Assembly (NCBI GenBank): GCA_030377965.1
Contig: JAUCGE010000021.1
Coordinates: forward strand, 1 to 36,561
DNA: 36,561 nt
Direction of reading: 5' to 3'
Source of the DNA: Desulfobacterales bacterium HSG16
GTDB taxonomy: Bacteria; Desulfobacterota; Desulfobacteria; Desulfobacterales; HSG16
Shown here: positions 1-7,989 of the stretch, in pieces
Layout: each line of letters opens with the position of its first letter
Position numbering within the stretch: the stretch's first letter is position 1
The notes under the pieces: generated by a model
Seen by the model: the letters and a program-made list of their open reading frames with translations, nothing else
Told to the model about the DNA's origin: nothing
Database searches by the model: none
Position numbers and translations under genes: made by a program

Positions 1-111
1 TGGGCCGCTGACTATTTAGGTCAATCGCTACAATCAAAGAAAAAAGAGATGCTAAAGGCAATAACAAATGGAACAAAAGTGGGATTAAAAAATAACTGTG
101 CAAAAGTGTGA
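1..111 (+). CDS. 3' end of an unidentified gene cut by the window edge
   Basis: Frame 1 is open from the first base to a TGA at 109-111 and encodes 36 residues (WAADYLGQSLQ... ending NNCAKV). The other two forward frames stop within the first 20 bases. The lysine-rich, helical-looking tail is compatible with the C-terminus of a real protein, perhaps a transposase or polysaccharide enzyme. I do not recognise it, and 36 residues are too few to assign. It would end about 50 bp before the convergent gene at 161-1252. Confidence 0.35.
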   Translation, partial: WAADYLGQSLQSKKKEMLKAITNGTKVGLKNNCAKV

Positions 112-160
112 TTTTCATCACCCCAGTCTCTGCCCTTCCACTCGACGTATCTGTTTCATG

Positions 161-1252
161 CTAAATAACCGGCAACTTCCAATTAAGAGAATCGTTGAAC
201 CCGATAATTTCAGCCAACATAGCTATTGTCCATACGAATAAATTCGTTCCATGCACATCGCTTTCAGCAAATCCGCGTGAAACTTCAACTCCATAATAAT
301 GAGTACCTGCTTTACCAGGATGAAAGGAAAAAGCACCATCATCATTCATGAATCCTCTGATTATATCAAGTCGCTTTTCTGCAACAGTCCGAATCTCGGA
401 TTGTCTATAAGAGGTATAATTCAGGCAGGAATGAAATACATGTATCAAATCCAAATTATGGCAGGCATCTTCCTCATTCATAGCGTTCAAGCCTGTATCT
501 ATCAACTGCTCAGGGTACTTAAGTTCTTTTTCAAGTAAGATATAACCTGTTAAGACTTTCATTGCCCCGTTTATGATATTTTGAGACGAAGGCGATCCGG
601 TATACCATGTTCCAGTTTTTTTATCCTGTAAACGATCCAGACATTTCAGAATAACCGGTATCAGTGATTCGAACTGATCTTGATATCCGAAATGAATGGA
701 ATTGAGTTTCAGGAAAAAAATCAAATGGGCAGTATGACTTCCTGAATGCCAGGGGTTGTCCCATGGAAGAGATCGAATATAGTCTTCAAGCTGTTCGGGA
801 GTCTGTGGCAAGTCTCCGACAATGGGATAATACGGTTTTTCGCCTACGGACAATAAGGTACCGCACGCCTGACGTGTTTCCGCACGCCTGACTGCCATGT
901 TGCGTTTCAACCATCCCGCTTTTTTATCCAATGTTTTAAGGAGAGTTTTGTCTTCAAAGAATCCGTATTTTCTACCCCATTTCCTTTTCCTTTGAAAGGA
1001 TTTAATATACTGAACCCAGGACTCAAAATCCTCTTTATCGATTTGATCCAGTTTATTTATAATATGATAAGTTCTTAAAGCCAGACAGCTAAACCCCAAT
1101 CCGGAAAATCGAGAAGAATTCAACAGCGCTCCCTCTTTCGAATAACGATAGTATCCTGGATGATCAGGCAGATTTACTGTCTTAAGCCATTCAATAACAG
1201 AATCACCTATTTCGGATATCCATTCCGGTACATCCTTATTTTTTTCTATCAA
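161..1252 (-). CDS. Helical hypothetical protein coupled to a glycosyltransferase
   Basis: A 363-residue soluble-looking protein with no signal peptide or clear membrane segment. It is rich in amphipathic helices with Trp, His and Tyr at helix ends (for example WDNPWHSGSHTAHL around residue 170 and GTHYYGVEVSRGF near 320). That pattern resembles alpha/alpha-toroid proteins such as terpene-cyclase-like or glycan-processing folds, but I see no diagnostic catalytic motif (no QW or DxDD motif), so function is unknown. The start is a TTG at 1252: an AGGAG lies 5 nt upstream, and the TTG overlaps the stop of the upstream glycosyltransferase as TTGA, so translation is probably coupled. The context points to surface-polysaccharide synthesis or modification. 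Confidence 0.75.
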   Translation of the reverse strand: MIEKNKDVPEWISEIGDSVIEWLKTVNLPDHPGYYRYSKEGALLNSSRFSGLGFSCLALRTYHIINKLDQIDKEDFESWVQYIKSFQRKRKWGRKYGFFEDKTLLKTLDKKAGWLKRNMAVRRAETRQACGTLLSVGEKPYYPIVGDLPQTPEQLEDYIRSLPWDNPWHSGSHTAHLIFFLKLNSIHFGYQDQFESLIPVILKCLDRLQDKKTGTWYTGSPSSQNIINGAMKVLTGYILLEKELKYPEQLIDTGLNAMNEEDACHNLDLIHVFHSCLNYTSYRQSEIRTVAEKRLDIIRGFMNDDGAFSFHPGKAGTHYYGVEVSRGFAESDVHGTNLFVWTIAMLAEIIGFNDSLNWKLPVI

Positions 1253-2226
1253 TGAGACTCCTGGTATACTTTGTGTATGAGATTCAGATATTGTTTGGCT
1301 ACCAGCGGCATTCTGTAAGGATTTATCATGGTTTTCATGACCAATGAATTATATTTATCCTTTATCTCAGAAACAGATTTTTCAAAATTTCCATTATATT
1401 CAGCACCATATTCTCCGGCTATTTCACTGTTGCTGCCCGAATCGAGATAGATTATGGGCAAACCACAATTTATCCCTTCAATAAGAGCATTCGAGCATGT
1501 TTCTTTTTGTGCAAGCTGTAACAATATATGATGCCTTCTGAGCAACATGGCCAATTCTTTATGCGGTAGAGCAGCACACACATTGATATTTTTAAACTCA
1601 AGGTCATCCGGTTTTCTCCCGACCAGAGTCACGTCGATATCATCTATTTTTTCCAATAGGTTATCGATTACTTCATATTCGGAAAATCCTTTTGTTTTCG
1701 CATTTGACCACGTCGAAATAATGACTTTAATCGGCTCATCCCCTTTCCAGAAAGAACGCATTTCTTTACGTTTTCCCCAAAAGCCGCTTTTTTCCAGAGG
1801 ACTAAATATTTGATCGTCCACACCATTCGGGATAACGACATATTCCCCGTCAAAACCTGATGAAAGAAATACATCACGGCTATAATAGCTTTGAAATATC
1901 GTCATCTTGGCAAAAGGAGTAAACTCAACTTGCAATCGGTCACCCCATACTGCCCCATCAACGATCTTATGCATATCCGGACCACCACTGACGGCATACC
2001 CAACTTTTCGATGGATAATCGGAATTTTTCGGTCATATATTGATTTTACAAAATCCAGATCAACATCAGGAACAAGGGCATTGAGCAACGCAATATCAAA
2101 ATTTTCGCTTGCATCGTGGGTGACTCTGATACCATTTTTACAGAATTCTACACACAAAGCATTCAAAAATGAATTGGCCCCACCCCAAGGTCCTTTGATC
2201 GCCCTTGAATTGATAAAAATTTTCAT
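1249..2226 (-). CDS. Glycosyltransferase, family 4-like (GT-B fold)
   Basis: A 325-residue retaining-type glycosyltransferase. The C-terminal half holds the GT4 E-x7-E signature (E242 to E250, in KETCSNALIEG), followed by GLPIIYLDSGSNSEIAG, the usual nucleotide-sugar binding end. An earlier IPNGVD motif (132-137) marks the start of the second Rossmann domain. The N-terminus (MKIFINSRAIKGPWGGANSF) carries the Gly-rich acceptor-side loop. It should be cytoplasmic or membrane-peripheral and transfer a sugar to a lipid-linked or polysaccharide acceptor; neither donor nor acceptor can be read from sequence. The gene leads a two-gene unit with the helical protein downstream (TTGA overlap). The roughly 250 bp upstream to the next gene contain no other credible ORF. 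Confidence 0.88.
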   Translation of the reverse strand: MKIFINSRAIKGPWGGANSFLNALCVEFCKNGIRVTHDASENFDIALLNALVPDVDLDFVKSIYDRKIPIIHRKVGYAVSGGPDMHKIVDGAVWGDRLQVEFTPFAKMTIFQSYYSRDVFLSSGFDGEYVVIPNGVDDQIFSPLEKSGFWGKRKEMRSFWKGDEPIKVIISTWSNAKTKGFSEYEVIDNLLEKIDDIDVTLVGRKPDDLEFKNINVCAALPHKELAMLLRRHHILLQLAQKETCSNALIEGINCGLPIIYLDSGSNSEIAGEYGAEYNGNFEKSVSEIKDKYNSLVMKTMINPYRMPLVAKQYLNLIHKVYQESH

Positions 2227-2479
2227 ATTATATCCAGCACTTCGTTCATAAATGTATTTTAGGACACTCTGACAACAAATATTTTGTCAGCTTTCTTTCA
2301 TTTGAAAAATTAGAATATTTTCCACTCCAAACGCATGACCACCCCATGTCTTAAGCTTATCGTTGATTAATTTGCTTCGGTACCCGAAATGATTATTCAA
2401 GATAAAAATACACATTCGATGCTCTTACAGGGTTTGATAAAATATTGTTCCGACAAAGGCATGCATGCATTCCCAAAAC

Positions 2480-4585
2480 TCATTTTTTCTTTAATTGCGA
2501 TAGCAGTTTTTTCGCATGGTCGGCTCCGTCAAAATCCATTTCCAGGGAAAAGGCTGTTTCCAGTTCCGCTTTCGCTTTTTCGAATTGACCGCTTTTATAC
2601 AGAGCGGCTGCATAATGATACCTTACCGACGGATCAGCCTGTAATATCTGAGCCGCATACCATAATTCGGAGACTGCCTTTGAATATTTGCCTTGATGAT
2701 AATAAATCCATCCCAGGGTATCTGCGGCATTCGGGTCTCCAGGTTGAAGTTTTTTTGCTTTTTCGGCAAGGACAACAGCCCTTTTTATGTCCTTTGACTG
2801 CTGCTTCATCAGAAGATGCGCGAGATTATTCATGGCGACTGGCTGTTCTGGATCTATTTCCAATATTTTTTCATAATTTCTTACAGCGGCTTTGTAATCT
2901 TTCATCGATATCCTTATGGATGCCATATACATATAAGGTCCTATGTTATTTCTGTATTTTTTTGAAAGACTTTTCAAACATTCAAGAGCCTGCCTGGATT
3001 TTCCCTGCATATTCTTGTTCCAGCATTGCTGAATAAGCATTTCCATGTTGCCAGGCGAATGCTTCAGACCGATTTCAAGTTCTCTTTTGGCAAGATCATA
3101 TTGTTTTTTGCCAAGCAGCGCGTTTACCAATAAGTGATAGAATCTCGGATCTTTCCTGTTTTTGACAAGCCCCTGCCGACAATGGCGGATGGTATGAGAA
3201 TGGAGACCTTTGGCAGAATATATTCGAGCTGCGATCAGGTTGGCCTTCGGGTTGGACGGATTTTTCTGCAATATTTTATCTATGGTTTCAAGACTTTTGT
3301 CGTGTTGCTTCGTTATTGCATAAAGAAAGGCTAATCGGATTGACAGTTTATTGTCACTCGAATTTGAAGTAACGATCTTTTCATATTCGGCAATCCCCTT
3401 CATAGTTATTCCGCGTGAGATAAAAAGCTCCGCCTGCTCGCTCAATGCATCCGCATTCAAAGGATCTTCTGCTATCACTTCTGAAATTTCACGGCCTGCT
3501 TCCGCAAACATGCCCATCTCTCGATATATCGCAGCAAGTGCGATTCTGGCTTTTATTTGATCCGGGGCTGTTTTTAATACTTTTTTATAGGTTCCAGCCG
3601 CTTTTTCCCAAGCTTTCAATTTGGTGTAAATAGCTGCTGCATTCAAAAGAGTATCAGTCTCAGTGTGTCCTTTTATGGCAATATCTACCATTTTTATCGC
3701 TTTTTGGATTCCACCTTTCTCTTTATAATAAAATGCAAGCAGGAAAAAAATTTCCGGGTCTTCAGAGTTTAGTTTTCTCGCTTTGTTAGCATGTTCGAAT
3801 AATTTGTCTAAATCATTTCTTATTCCCGCTATTTTACCAAGATTTATATGAATTTCGGCAATATTCGGATTGATTTTGAATGCTTTTACAAGTGACAGTC
3901 TGGCTTGTACGATGTCGCCGAGCTTGAGCAGGGTTTTTCCTAATTCCACATGAATGACCGGATTTTCAGGATCAAGTTGTACGGCATTTAAACATTCGAT
4001 CCAGGCTTTTCTATATTCATTTTCGCTGAAAAAAGCGCGAGCGTTTGCCAGAAATTTTTCAGACTGCTCTTTTTTTTCTTTTTCTGATGTAAATGTCATC
4101 GCTCCTTTTTTCGGCTCAAGAAACTGCTTTAAAGGAGTATGCTTTAACATCATTATAGCTGTTCCACCCCATAAAAGAGCTAAAACCAGCCCGAGCGCAA
4201 AAAATCCGGGTATGAATACTTTGAATCGAGTACTTCTGTTCGTACAAAGTATTTCACCTTCCGCAGAATCGCTTGCTTGCGGGCCTGTACACACACACTG
4301 AAATATCTTCAGAGTGCCATACAAACGGGCATGTTTACAAAAAGGTCTTTCCCTTGAAATATTCGACGTAGCAAAAAGACATTTTGATTCATAATATACT
4401 ATTTTTCTGATTACTTTATATGGTAGCCATAATAAAACCCGCAGGTAATCAAGACTTATAAGAATAATATCAATCGGCAGCCGTATTATACGTATCAGCA
4501 TTTTCAATCCTGCTCCAGAATTTCCCGATTTATCCGCATTTTCATTTTTAGCGCTATTTTTTTTGTTTTTCCTGCTGAATCCCAT
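2480..4585 (-). CDS. Membrane-anchored TPR protein, PrsT-like
   Basis: A 701-residue protein. A basic, Asn/Lys-rich N-terminus is followed by an amphipathic/hydrophobic stretch (about 28-63), a Cys-containing segment (C69, C83, C97, C99, C114), one strong transmembrane helix (about 122-147) and then roughly fourteen tetratricopeptide repeats from about 175 to the C-terminus. The first repeats (ENEYRKAWIECLNAVQLDPENP) resemble TPR proteins of PEP-CTERM/exosortase polysaccharide loci (PrsT type), but there is no lipoprotein signal here, so this is an analogy and not an assignment. The TPR array would lie on one side of the inner membrane and serve as a scaffold, plausibly for glycan assembly or export. 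It is transcribed divergently from the reverse transcriptase across about 170 bp. Confidence 0.8.
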   Translation of the reverse strand: MGFSRKNKKNSAKNENADKSGNSGAGLKMLIRIIRLPIDIILISLDYLRVLLWLPYKVIRKIVYYESKCLFATSNISRERPFCKHARLYGTLKIFQCVCTGPQASDSAEGEILCTNRSTRFKVFIPGFFALGLVLALLWGGTAIMMLKHTPLKQFLEPKKGAMTFTSEKEKKEQSEKFLANARAFFSENEYRKAWIECLNAVQLDPENPVIHVELGKTLLKLGDIVQARLSLVKAFKINPNIAEIHINLGKIAGIRNDLDKLFEHANKARKLNSEDPEIFFLLAFYYKEKGGIQKAIKMVDIAIKGHTETDTLLNAAAIYTKLKAWEKAAGTYKKVLKTAPDQIKARIALAAIYREMGMFAEAGREISEVIAEDPLNADALSEQAELFISRGITMKGIAEYEKIVTSNSSDNKLSIRLAFLYAITKQHDKSLETIDKILQKNPSNPKANLIAARIYSAKGLHSHTIRHCRQGLVKNRKDPRFYHLLVNALLGKKQYDLAKRELEIGLKHSPGNMEMLIQQCWNKNMQGKSRQALECLKSLSKKYRNNIGPYMYMASIRISMKDYKAAVRNYEKILEIDPEQPVAMNNLAHLLMKQQSKDIKRAVVLAEKAKKLQPGDPNAADTLGWIYYHQGKYSKAVSELWYAAQILQADPSVRYHYAAALYKSGQFEKAKAELETAFSLEMDFDGADHAKKLLSQLKKK

Positions 4586-4696
4586 CTATTCCATCCCTCC
4601 TTGTTCCTTTGCATGGAGTGCGCCGTCATCATTTTCGTTTCCATGATATTAACATATTTACAATTTAATATAAACTATGGTAAGAAGTTATATTGT

Positions 4697-4726
4697 TTGA
4701 CAATTGACTTTGTCATGAATTATTGA
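4697..4726 (+). promoter_or_regulatory. Possible sigma70-type promoter for the reverse transcriptase
   Basis: A perfect TTGACA at 4697-4702 is followed after 18 bases by TATTGA (4721-4726), a weak -10 match with only its TAT conserved. If used, transcription would begin near 4733. That would exclude the TTG at 4723 as a start codon and favour the ATG pair at 4756/4759. Confidence 0.3.
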
Positions 4727-4755
4727 AAGAGTCTCAACCTCAAAAAAAGCCAGGG

Positions 4756-5820
4756 ATGATGGACAATTATCTTCATCTCATCTTCCGTACTGCATCCGAT
4801 TCTGTCCTTGACGATGCATTCGACTGGTTGTGCGAGCGCAGAAAAAATTATCCGCACAATAGCGATATATGGCATTTTCGCATGAACTGGCAGTACATAA
4901 AGCCCGAATTGAAAATGAGGCTGGTGACAGGTGAATATTCCTTTGAGCCTTTGTCGGAGATCCGGCGAGTCGATGATATCATCAATTTGTGGTCTTCACA
5001 GGATGCGTTGGTGTTAAAGGCTTTATCCATCGTGCTTTACGATCATTTGAATCCTGTTTTATCAGACAGGTGTTTTCACCTGAAGGACAGAGGAGGTGTT
5101 AAGGCGGCGTTGCGTGAAACCTGTAAGAATATAGAAAACGGTGTTCATGTAATGAAATCCGATATAAAGAGCTATTACGCAAGTATGGATCATCAGATTC
5201 TATATGATCTTGCATATGAATATATACCTGATCCTTATGTGATGAGACTTTTATGGCAATATATGAACAGAAATATCTGCTTCGGTGGTCAGTACAAGGA
5301 GGTAAAACGCGGAATTTCTCTCGGATGCCCACTTTCGCCTTTGATGGGTGCGCTTTATTTAAAACCTCTGGATGACCTGATGGAAAAAACCGGGCTTTTT
5401 TACGCCCGGTTCATGGATGATTGGATTGTCATAGCTCCGACCAGATGGAAGCTACGAAAAGCTGTAAGAACGGTTAATGGGGTTTTAAACCAACTGAAAG
5501 TCGAGCAGCATCCTGATAAAACATTTATTGGTCGGTCAGAGCATGGGGTAAATTTTCTGGGGTATTTCATCAAACCTGAGCATCTGACCGTGTCACAGGG
5601 AACCCTTGCAAACGCAGCAAAACGTATTGCCCGGCTTTATGAGCAGGGTGCGGATGAAAACCGCATCGGACAATACATTTCACGCTTTGCAGATTGGCTG
5701 TTCGGTAGTCTGGACGATGGTTGTTTGTCAATCCTTTTTTTCTTCTGCGTCCCGACTCCTTCGTCTCCTGATGATTGGTATCGTTACCAACCCGGCAATT
5801 ACTGCCATTGCGTATGTTGA
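4756..5820 (+). CDS. Reverse transcriptase (RVT_1 family), group not assigned
   Basis: An RNA-directed DNA polymerase of about 354 residues. Counting from a TTG at 4723, the motifs are KSDIKSYYASMDH (145-157, first catalytic Asp D147), RGISLGCPLSPLMG (196-209), YARFMDD (227-233, catalytic DD pair), HPDKT (263-267) and FLGY (278-281). There is no maturase/X, HNH or retron-type C-terminal domain. The GCPLSP form of motif B differs from the GxxxSQ form of DGR enzymes. I prefer the ATG at 4756 (or 4759) because the TTG at 4723 has no ribosome-binding site and overlaps a possible -10. Recognisable RT sequence ends around residue 330; the last 30 or so residues (SILFFFCVPTPSS...) are read antisense through the 3' end of the convergent PEP-CTERM gene and look non-native, suggesting loss of the original stop codon. 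Role unknown: defence, repair or a degenerate mobile element are all possible. Confidence 0.85.
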   Translation: MMDNYLHLIFRTASDSVLDDAFDWLCERRKNYPHNSDIWHFRMNWQYIKPELKMRLVTGEYSFEPLSEIRRVDDIINLWSSQDALVLKALSIVLYDHLNPVLSDRCFHLKDRGGVKAALRETCKNIENGVHVMKSDIKSYYASMDHQILYDLAYEYIPDPYVMRLLWQYMNRNICFGGQYKEVKRGISLGCPLSPLMGALYLKPLDDLMEKTGLFYARFMDDWIVIAPTRWKLRKAVRTVNGVLNQLKVEQHPDKTFIGRSEHGVNFLGYFIKPEHLTVSQGTLANAAKRIARLYEQGADENRIGQYISRFADWLFGSLDDGCLSILFFFCVPTPSSPDDWYRYQPGNYCHCVC

Positions 5821-6318
5821 TGGCTCTGGTACCGCCGCGCCTCCTGGTCCGGCCAATGATTGGCCGACCACCCATGCTCCCCAGTTCGCGTCCGACGCGC
5901 CAACATTCGTCCCCCCGCCTCCGGCTAGTACGAAATGGGACGTGTTTACTACGTCACTGATGAACCCCGCGTACCCCGTCGTGAACGTTGTCCCGCCCCC
6001 TACTAAAGCCCACGCATTAAACAACGCATTTGTGCCACCTGCCGATGCTGTTAATGCGTTATATTGCGCCGTTGTCGCCATTTGCCAATTACCTACGTTC
6101 GCTCCTATGTCTGACGCCAGCAGGCCAGCCGCTGTCCCTGCTGCCGACTGCGTTAGTCCGCCCGCTACCCCTGTTTTATGCCAATAGTTCGCACCGTCGA
6201 ATATCGTACTTGTTCCGACACTTGTCAATGCCGCTTGCGCTGTATTTGCTGTTACAAATACGAATAGGCCAACCATAACAGCCAAGACCAACTTTGATAA
6301 ACTGCTTACAATCTTCAT
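5728..6318 (-). CDS. PEP-CTERM sorting-signal surface protein
   Basis: A 196-residue exported protein. It has a Sec signal peptide (residues 1-29, ending AQA) and an Ala/Gly/Thr-rich body. At the C-terminus is a textbook PEP-CTERM signal: VPEPSTYAM (163-171), a hydrophobic segment (about 170-183) and RRRRSR (184-189). In known systems an exosortase cleaves at PEP and the cargo is exported with polysaccharide; no exosortase is present in this window. The middle (GNWQMATTAQYNALTA, 77-91) is loosely like the WxMPTxxE region of DUF1566/Lcl domains, a weak resemblance only. AAAGGAG lies 6 nt before the ATG. The gene looks more GC-rich than its neighbours, largely through Ala/Gly codons. Its last 93 bp overlap the reverse transcriptase gene tail to tail. 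Confidence 0.88.
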   Translation of the reverse strand: MKIVSSLSKLVLAVMVGLFVFVTANTAQAALTSVGTSTIFDGANYWHKTGVAGGLTQSAAGTAAGLLASDIGANVGNWQMATTAQYNALTASAGGTNALFNAWALVGGGTTFTTGYAGFISDVVNTSHFVLAGGGGTNVGASDANWGAWVVGQSLAGPGGAAVPEPSTYAMAVIAGLVTIPIIRRRRSRDAEEKKD

Positions 6319-6636
6319 TTATTTCTCCTTTCTGCCTTAGATTATGTGTTCATCATTGAACACATGGTTAAAATTAATGGACATGTTATTACTAAGGATT
6401 GTAGAGATGGCTTCACTGTGTTGTCATCCACTACCTTCACCCTGTTATTTATTTCCTTTATATTCGATATCCCTGTTTGTCAATATCTATTTTCTCTCTT
6501 TTTCGATTCAATGCCTTTGTTTTAAGAAATTTCAGTATAATTTTAATCTGTTATATTTCCCCTATATCCGAGTTGAAAACGTACCCAGTGGACTCGTTTT
6601 TGTATTCCGAAATGGTCTGAGGTGATAAAAAACGGA
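6319..6636. other. Non-coding stretch upstream of the PEP-CTERM gene
   Basis: About 320 bp between the PEP-CTERM start and the end of the next minus-strand gene. It holds the PEP-CTERM ribosome-binding site and an inverted repeat (6344-6365). The rest is T-rich on the plus strand with no credible ORF. I looked for a sigma54-type promoter, common ahead of PEP-CTERM genes, and did not find one. Confidence 0.5.
6344..6365 (-). promoter_or_regulatory. Perfect inverted repeat in the PEP-CTERM leader
   Basis: ATGTGTTCA (6344-6352), a 4-base spacer, then TGAACACAT (6357-6365) form perfect 9-base arms. The repeat sits 26 to 47 bases upstream of the PEP-CTERM start codon. It could be a protein-binding operator or a 5'-UTR hairpin; the sequence does not decide between them. 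Confidence 0.4.
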
Positions 6637-7776
6637 TCAAAGTGAAATGTTTTTCAAAAATTTATTTATTTTTTGTTTTACCCTGCCGAAATACGTTCTT
6701 CCGTTTTTTTCCTTTTTTGGAAACAATGAGCTTAAATCACCTTCAACCTGCCAATTAAAGATATTTTTTTCCAAACTGTCAGACATTTTCAACATTTTTT
6801 CTAAAAAATTCAAGAAATTGACGTTCTGAGTATCGTAATCCATCGTTGAATCTATCGTCTTTTTCATATTGTCAGCAAACGTCTGTCTCAACTCCGGATC
6901 GATAATCAATTTTTCCAGAGAGTTATACCAACCAGCACAGCTATATGCGATAAACCCGTTATGTTCATCCTGCACTGTCTGGAGAAACGAAGGAAGCATA
7001 TCTGCTACCACAGGGATGCCCAGTTTGGAGAATATGGCTATTCTGCCGGGGTTGGAAGGAACCTTGAAGCGGATCATATAATCATCGGCGTTTCCCCAAA
7101 CCGGTTCATCGCAGACTGTCGATATGCTTTTAATATGATCAAGATTACGTATTGGTATAAGAGCAGGGACAATTCCGATATCCGCTCTGCTTAACTCATT
7201 ATAATAAGCCTCAAAACTCCATTGAACATGTTTTATCGAAATATTTTCAGGAACTCCGATATTCCATTTTCCCAAATTTTTGATATTATACATTGCCGCC
7301 AACTCAATATCATATTTTTCCCCTAATAATTCCAAAGCTTTTGTCAAAGCAGGATACATGCTCATCAGGTGGATCTTGTTCCCATGATATCCTATTACAA
7401 CCCTGTCTTTTGGAGAATGTTGTTTGAATCGTTCCTCAATATCCGGATATTCGTAATAACAAAACATAGGCAGATGAAATTTTGCAAAAAAATCTTTCAT
7501 TTCTATACTGTCTATAACAATAAAATCGATATAGGACAAATATTTCTCAACCTCCTGGCCTCTCGGATCAATCACCCCTGTCTTGATTTCAGGACACTTA
7601 CTCTTTGCTTCCACCAGACTGAGATAATCTTCCGGGTAAGGCATGAACAAAGCGACATCATACTTTTCATATGAATCCCAATCAAAACACTCCACTTCCT
7701 CTAATTTTGATAAGGCCAGACGATAGGAAGTTGATGCAACTGCATCTTTATATTTAGTGTTCAAGATTATTTTCAT
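6637..7776 (-). CDS. Glycosyltransferase-like protein, GT-B fold
   Basis: A 379-residue protein with two Rossmann-like halves. The N-terminal part (MKIILNTKYKDAVAS...) is followed by RVVIGYHGNKIHLMSMYPAL (about 124-143), typical of the linker and second domain of GT1/GT4-like enzymes. A C-terminal donor-binding segment (FKVPSNPGRIAIFSKLGIPVVAD, then EHNGFIAY) matches the usual 'name the locus, strip the substrate' region of polysaccharide glycosyltransferases. The canonical E-x7-E is replaced by a degenerate KVPSNPGRIAIF segment, so the enzyme could be divergent. It probably acts on a surface glycan at the cytoplasmic face. The gene stands alone on the minus strand, 213 bp after the GME-like gene. 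Confidence 0.75.
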   Translation of the reverse strand: MKIILNTKYKDAVASTSYRLALSKLEEVECFDWDSYEKYDVALFMPYPEDYLSLVEAKSKCPEIKTGVIDPRGQEVEKYLSYIDFIVIDSIEMKDFFAKFHLPMFCYYEYPDIEERFKQHSPKDRVVIGYHGNKIHLMSMYPALTKALELLGEKYDIELAAMYNIKNLGKWNIGVPENISIKHVQWSFEAYYNELSRADIGIVPALIPIRNLDHIKSISTVCDEPVWGNADDYMIRFKVPSNPGRIAIFSKLGIPVVADMLPSFLQTVQDEHNGFIAYSCAGWYNSLEKLIIDPELRQTFADNMKKTIDSTMDYDTQNVNFLNFLEKMLKMSDSLEKNIFNWQVEGDLSSLFPKKEKNGRTYFGRVKQKINKFLKNISL

Positions 7777-7845
7777 TTTTTATTTTCCTGTCATATTCCA
7801 TCCACTATCTAAATTTTCAATCCAACGCATGCTTATCCATAACAC

Positions 7846-7873
7846 ACAGCCGGGAGATTTATCTCCCGGCTGT
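7846..7873 (-). terminator. Strong hairpin downstream of the GME-like gene
   Basis: ACAGCCGGGAGAT (7846-7858) and its exact complement (7861-7873) form 13-base, GC-rich arms with a minimal loop. It lies between the end of the epimerase gene (7990) and the start of the next minus-strand gene (7776). The T-run after the stem is poor on both strands, so it may be a weak terminator or an mRNA-stabilising hairpin. Confidence 0.5.
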
Positions 7874-7989
7874 TGATTTATGATCATGATCAACATTTAA
7901 AAAAATGTTAAATATTTTATAACAGGTACTTACTTGCCAAATGACGATCATTTCCTGATAGTTATGACCATCATCCGGCAAAAAACATA

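Noticed and set aside
2389..3036. 215-residue plus-strand ORF
   Set aside because: It lies opposite the TPR protein gene, has no domain or ribosome-binding site, and reads as an antisense shadow.
4586..4755. Retron ncRNA upstream of the reverse transcriptase
   Set aside because: The gap is short and AT-rich, with no convincing pair of msr/msd inverted repeats, and the RT has no retron-type C-terminus.
5606..6187. 193-residue plus-strand ORF opposite the PEP-CTERM gene
   Set aside because: The opposite strand encodes a complete exported protein with signal peptide and sorting signal; the Pro/Ala-rich plus-strand frame is a composition artefact.
4756..6318. Diversity-generating retroelement with the PEP-CTERM protein as target
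   Set aside because: Motif B of the RT is GCPLSP and not the DGR GxxxSQ form, and I saw no near-identical template/variable repeat pair near either gene.
6366..6636. Sigma54-type promoter for the PEP-CTERM gene
   Set aside because: Neither strand shows a TGGCA-N7-TTGCA-like pair in the leader.
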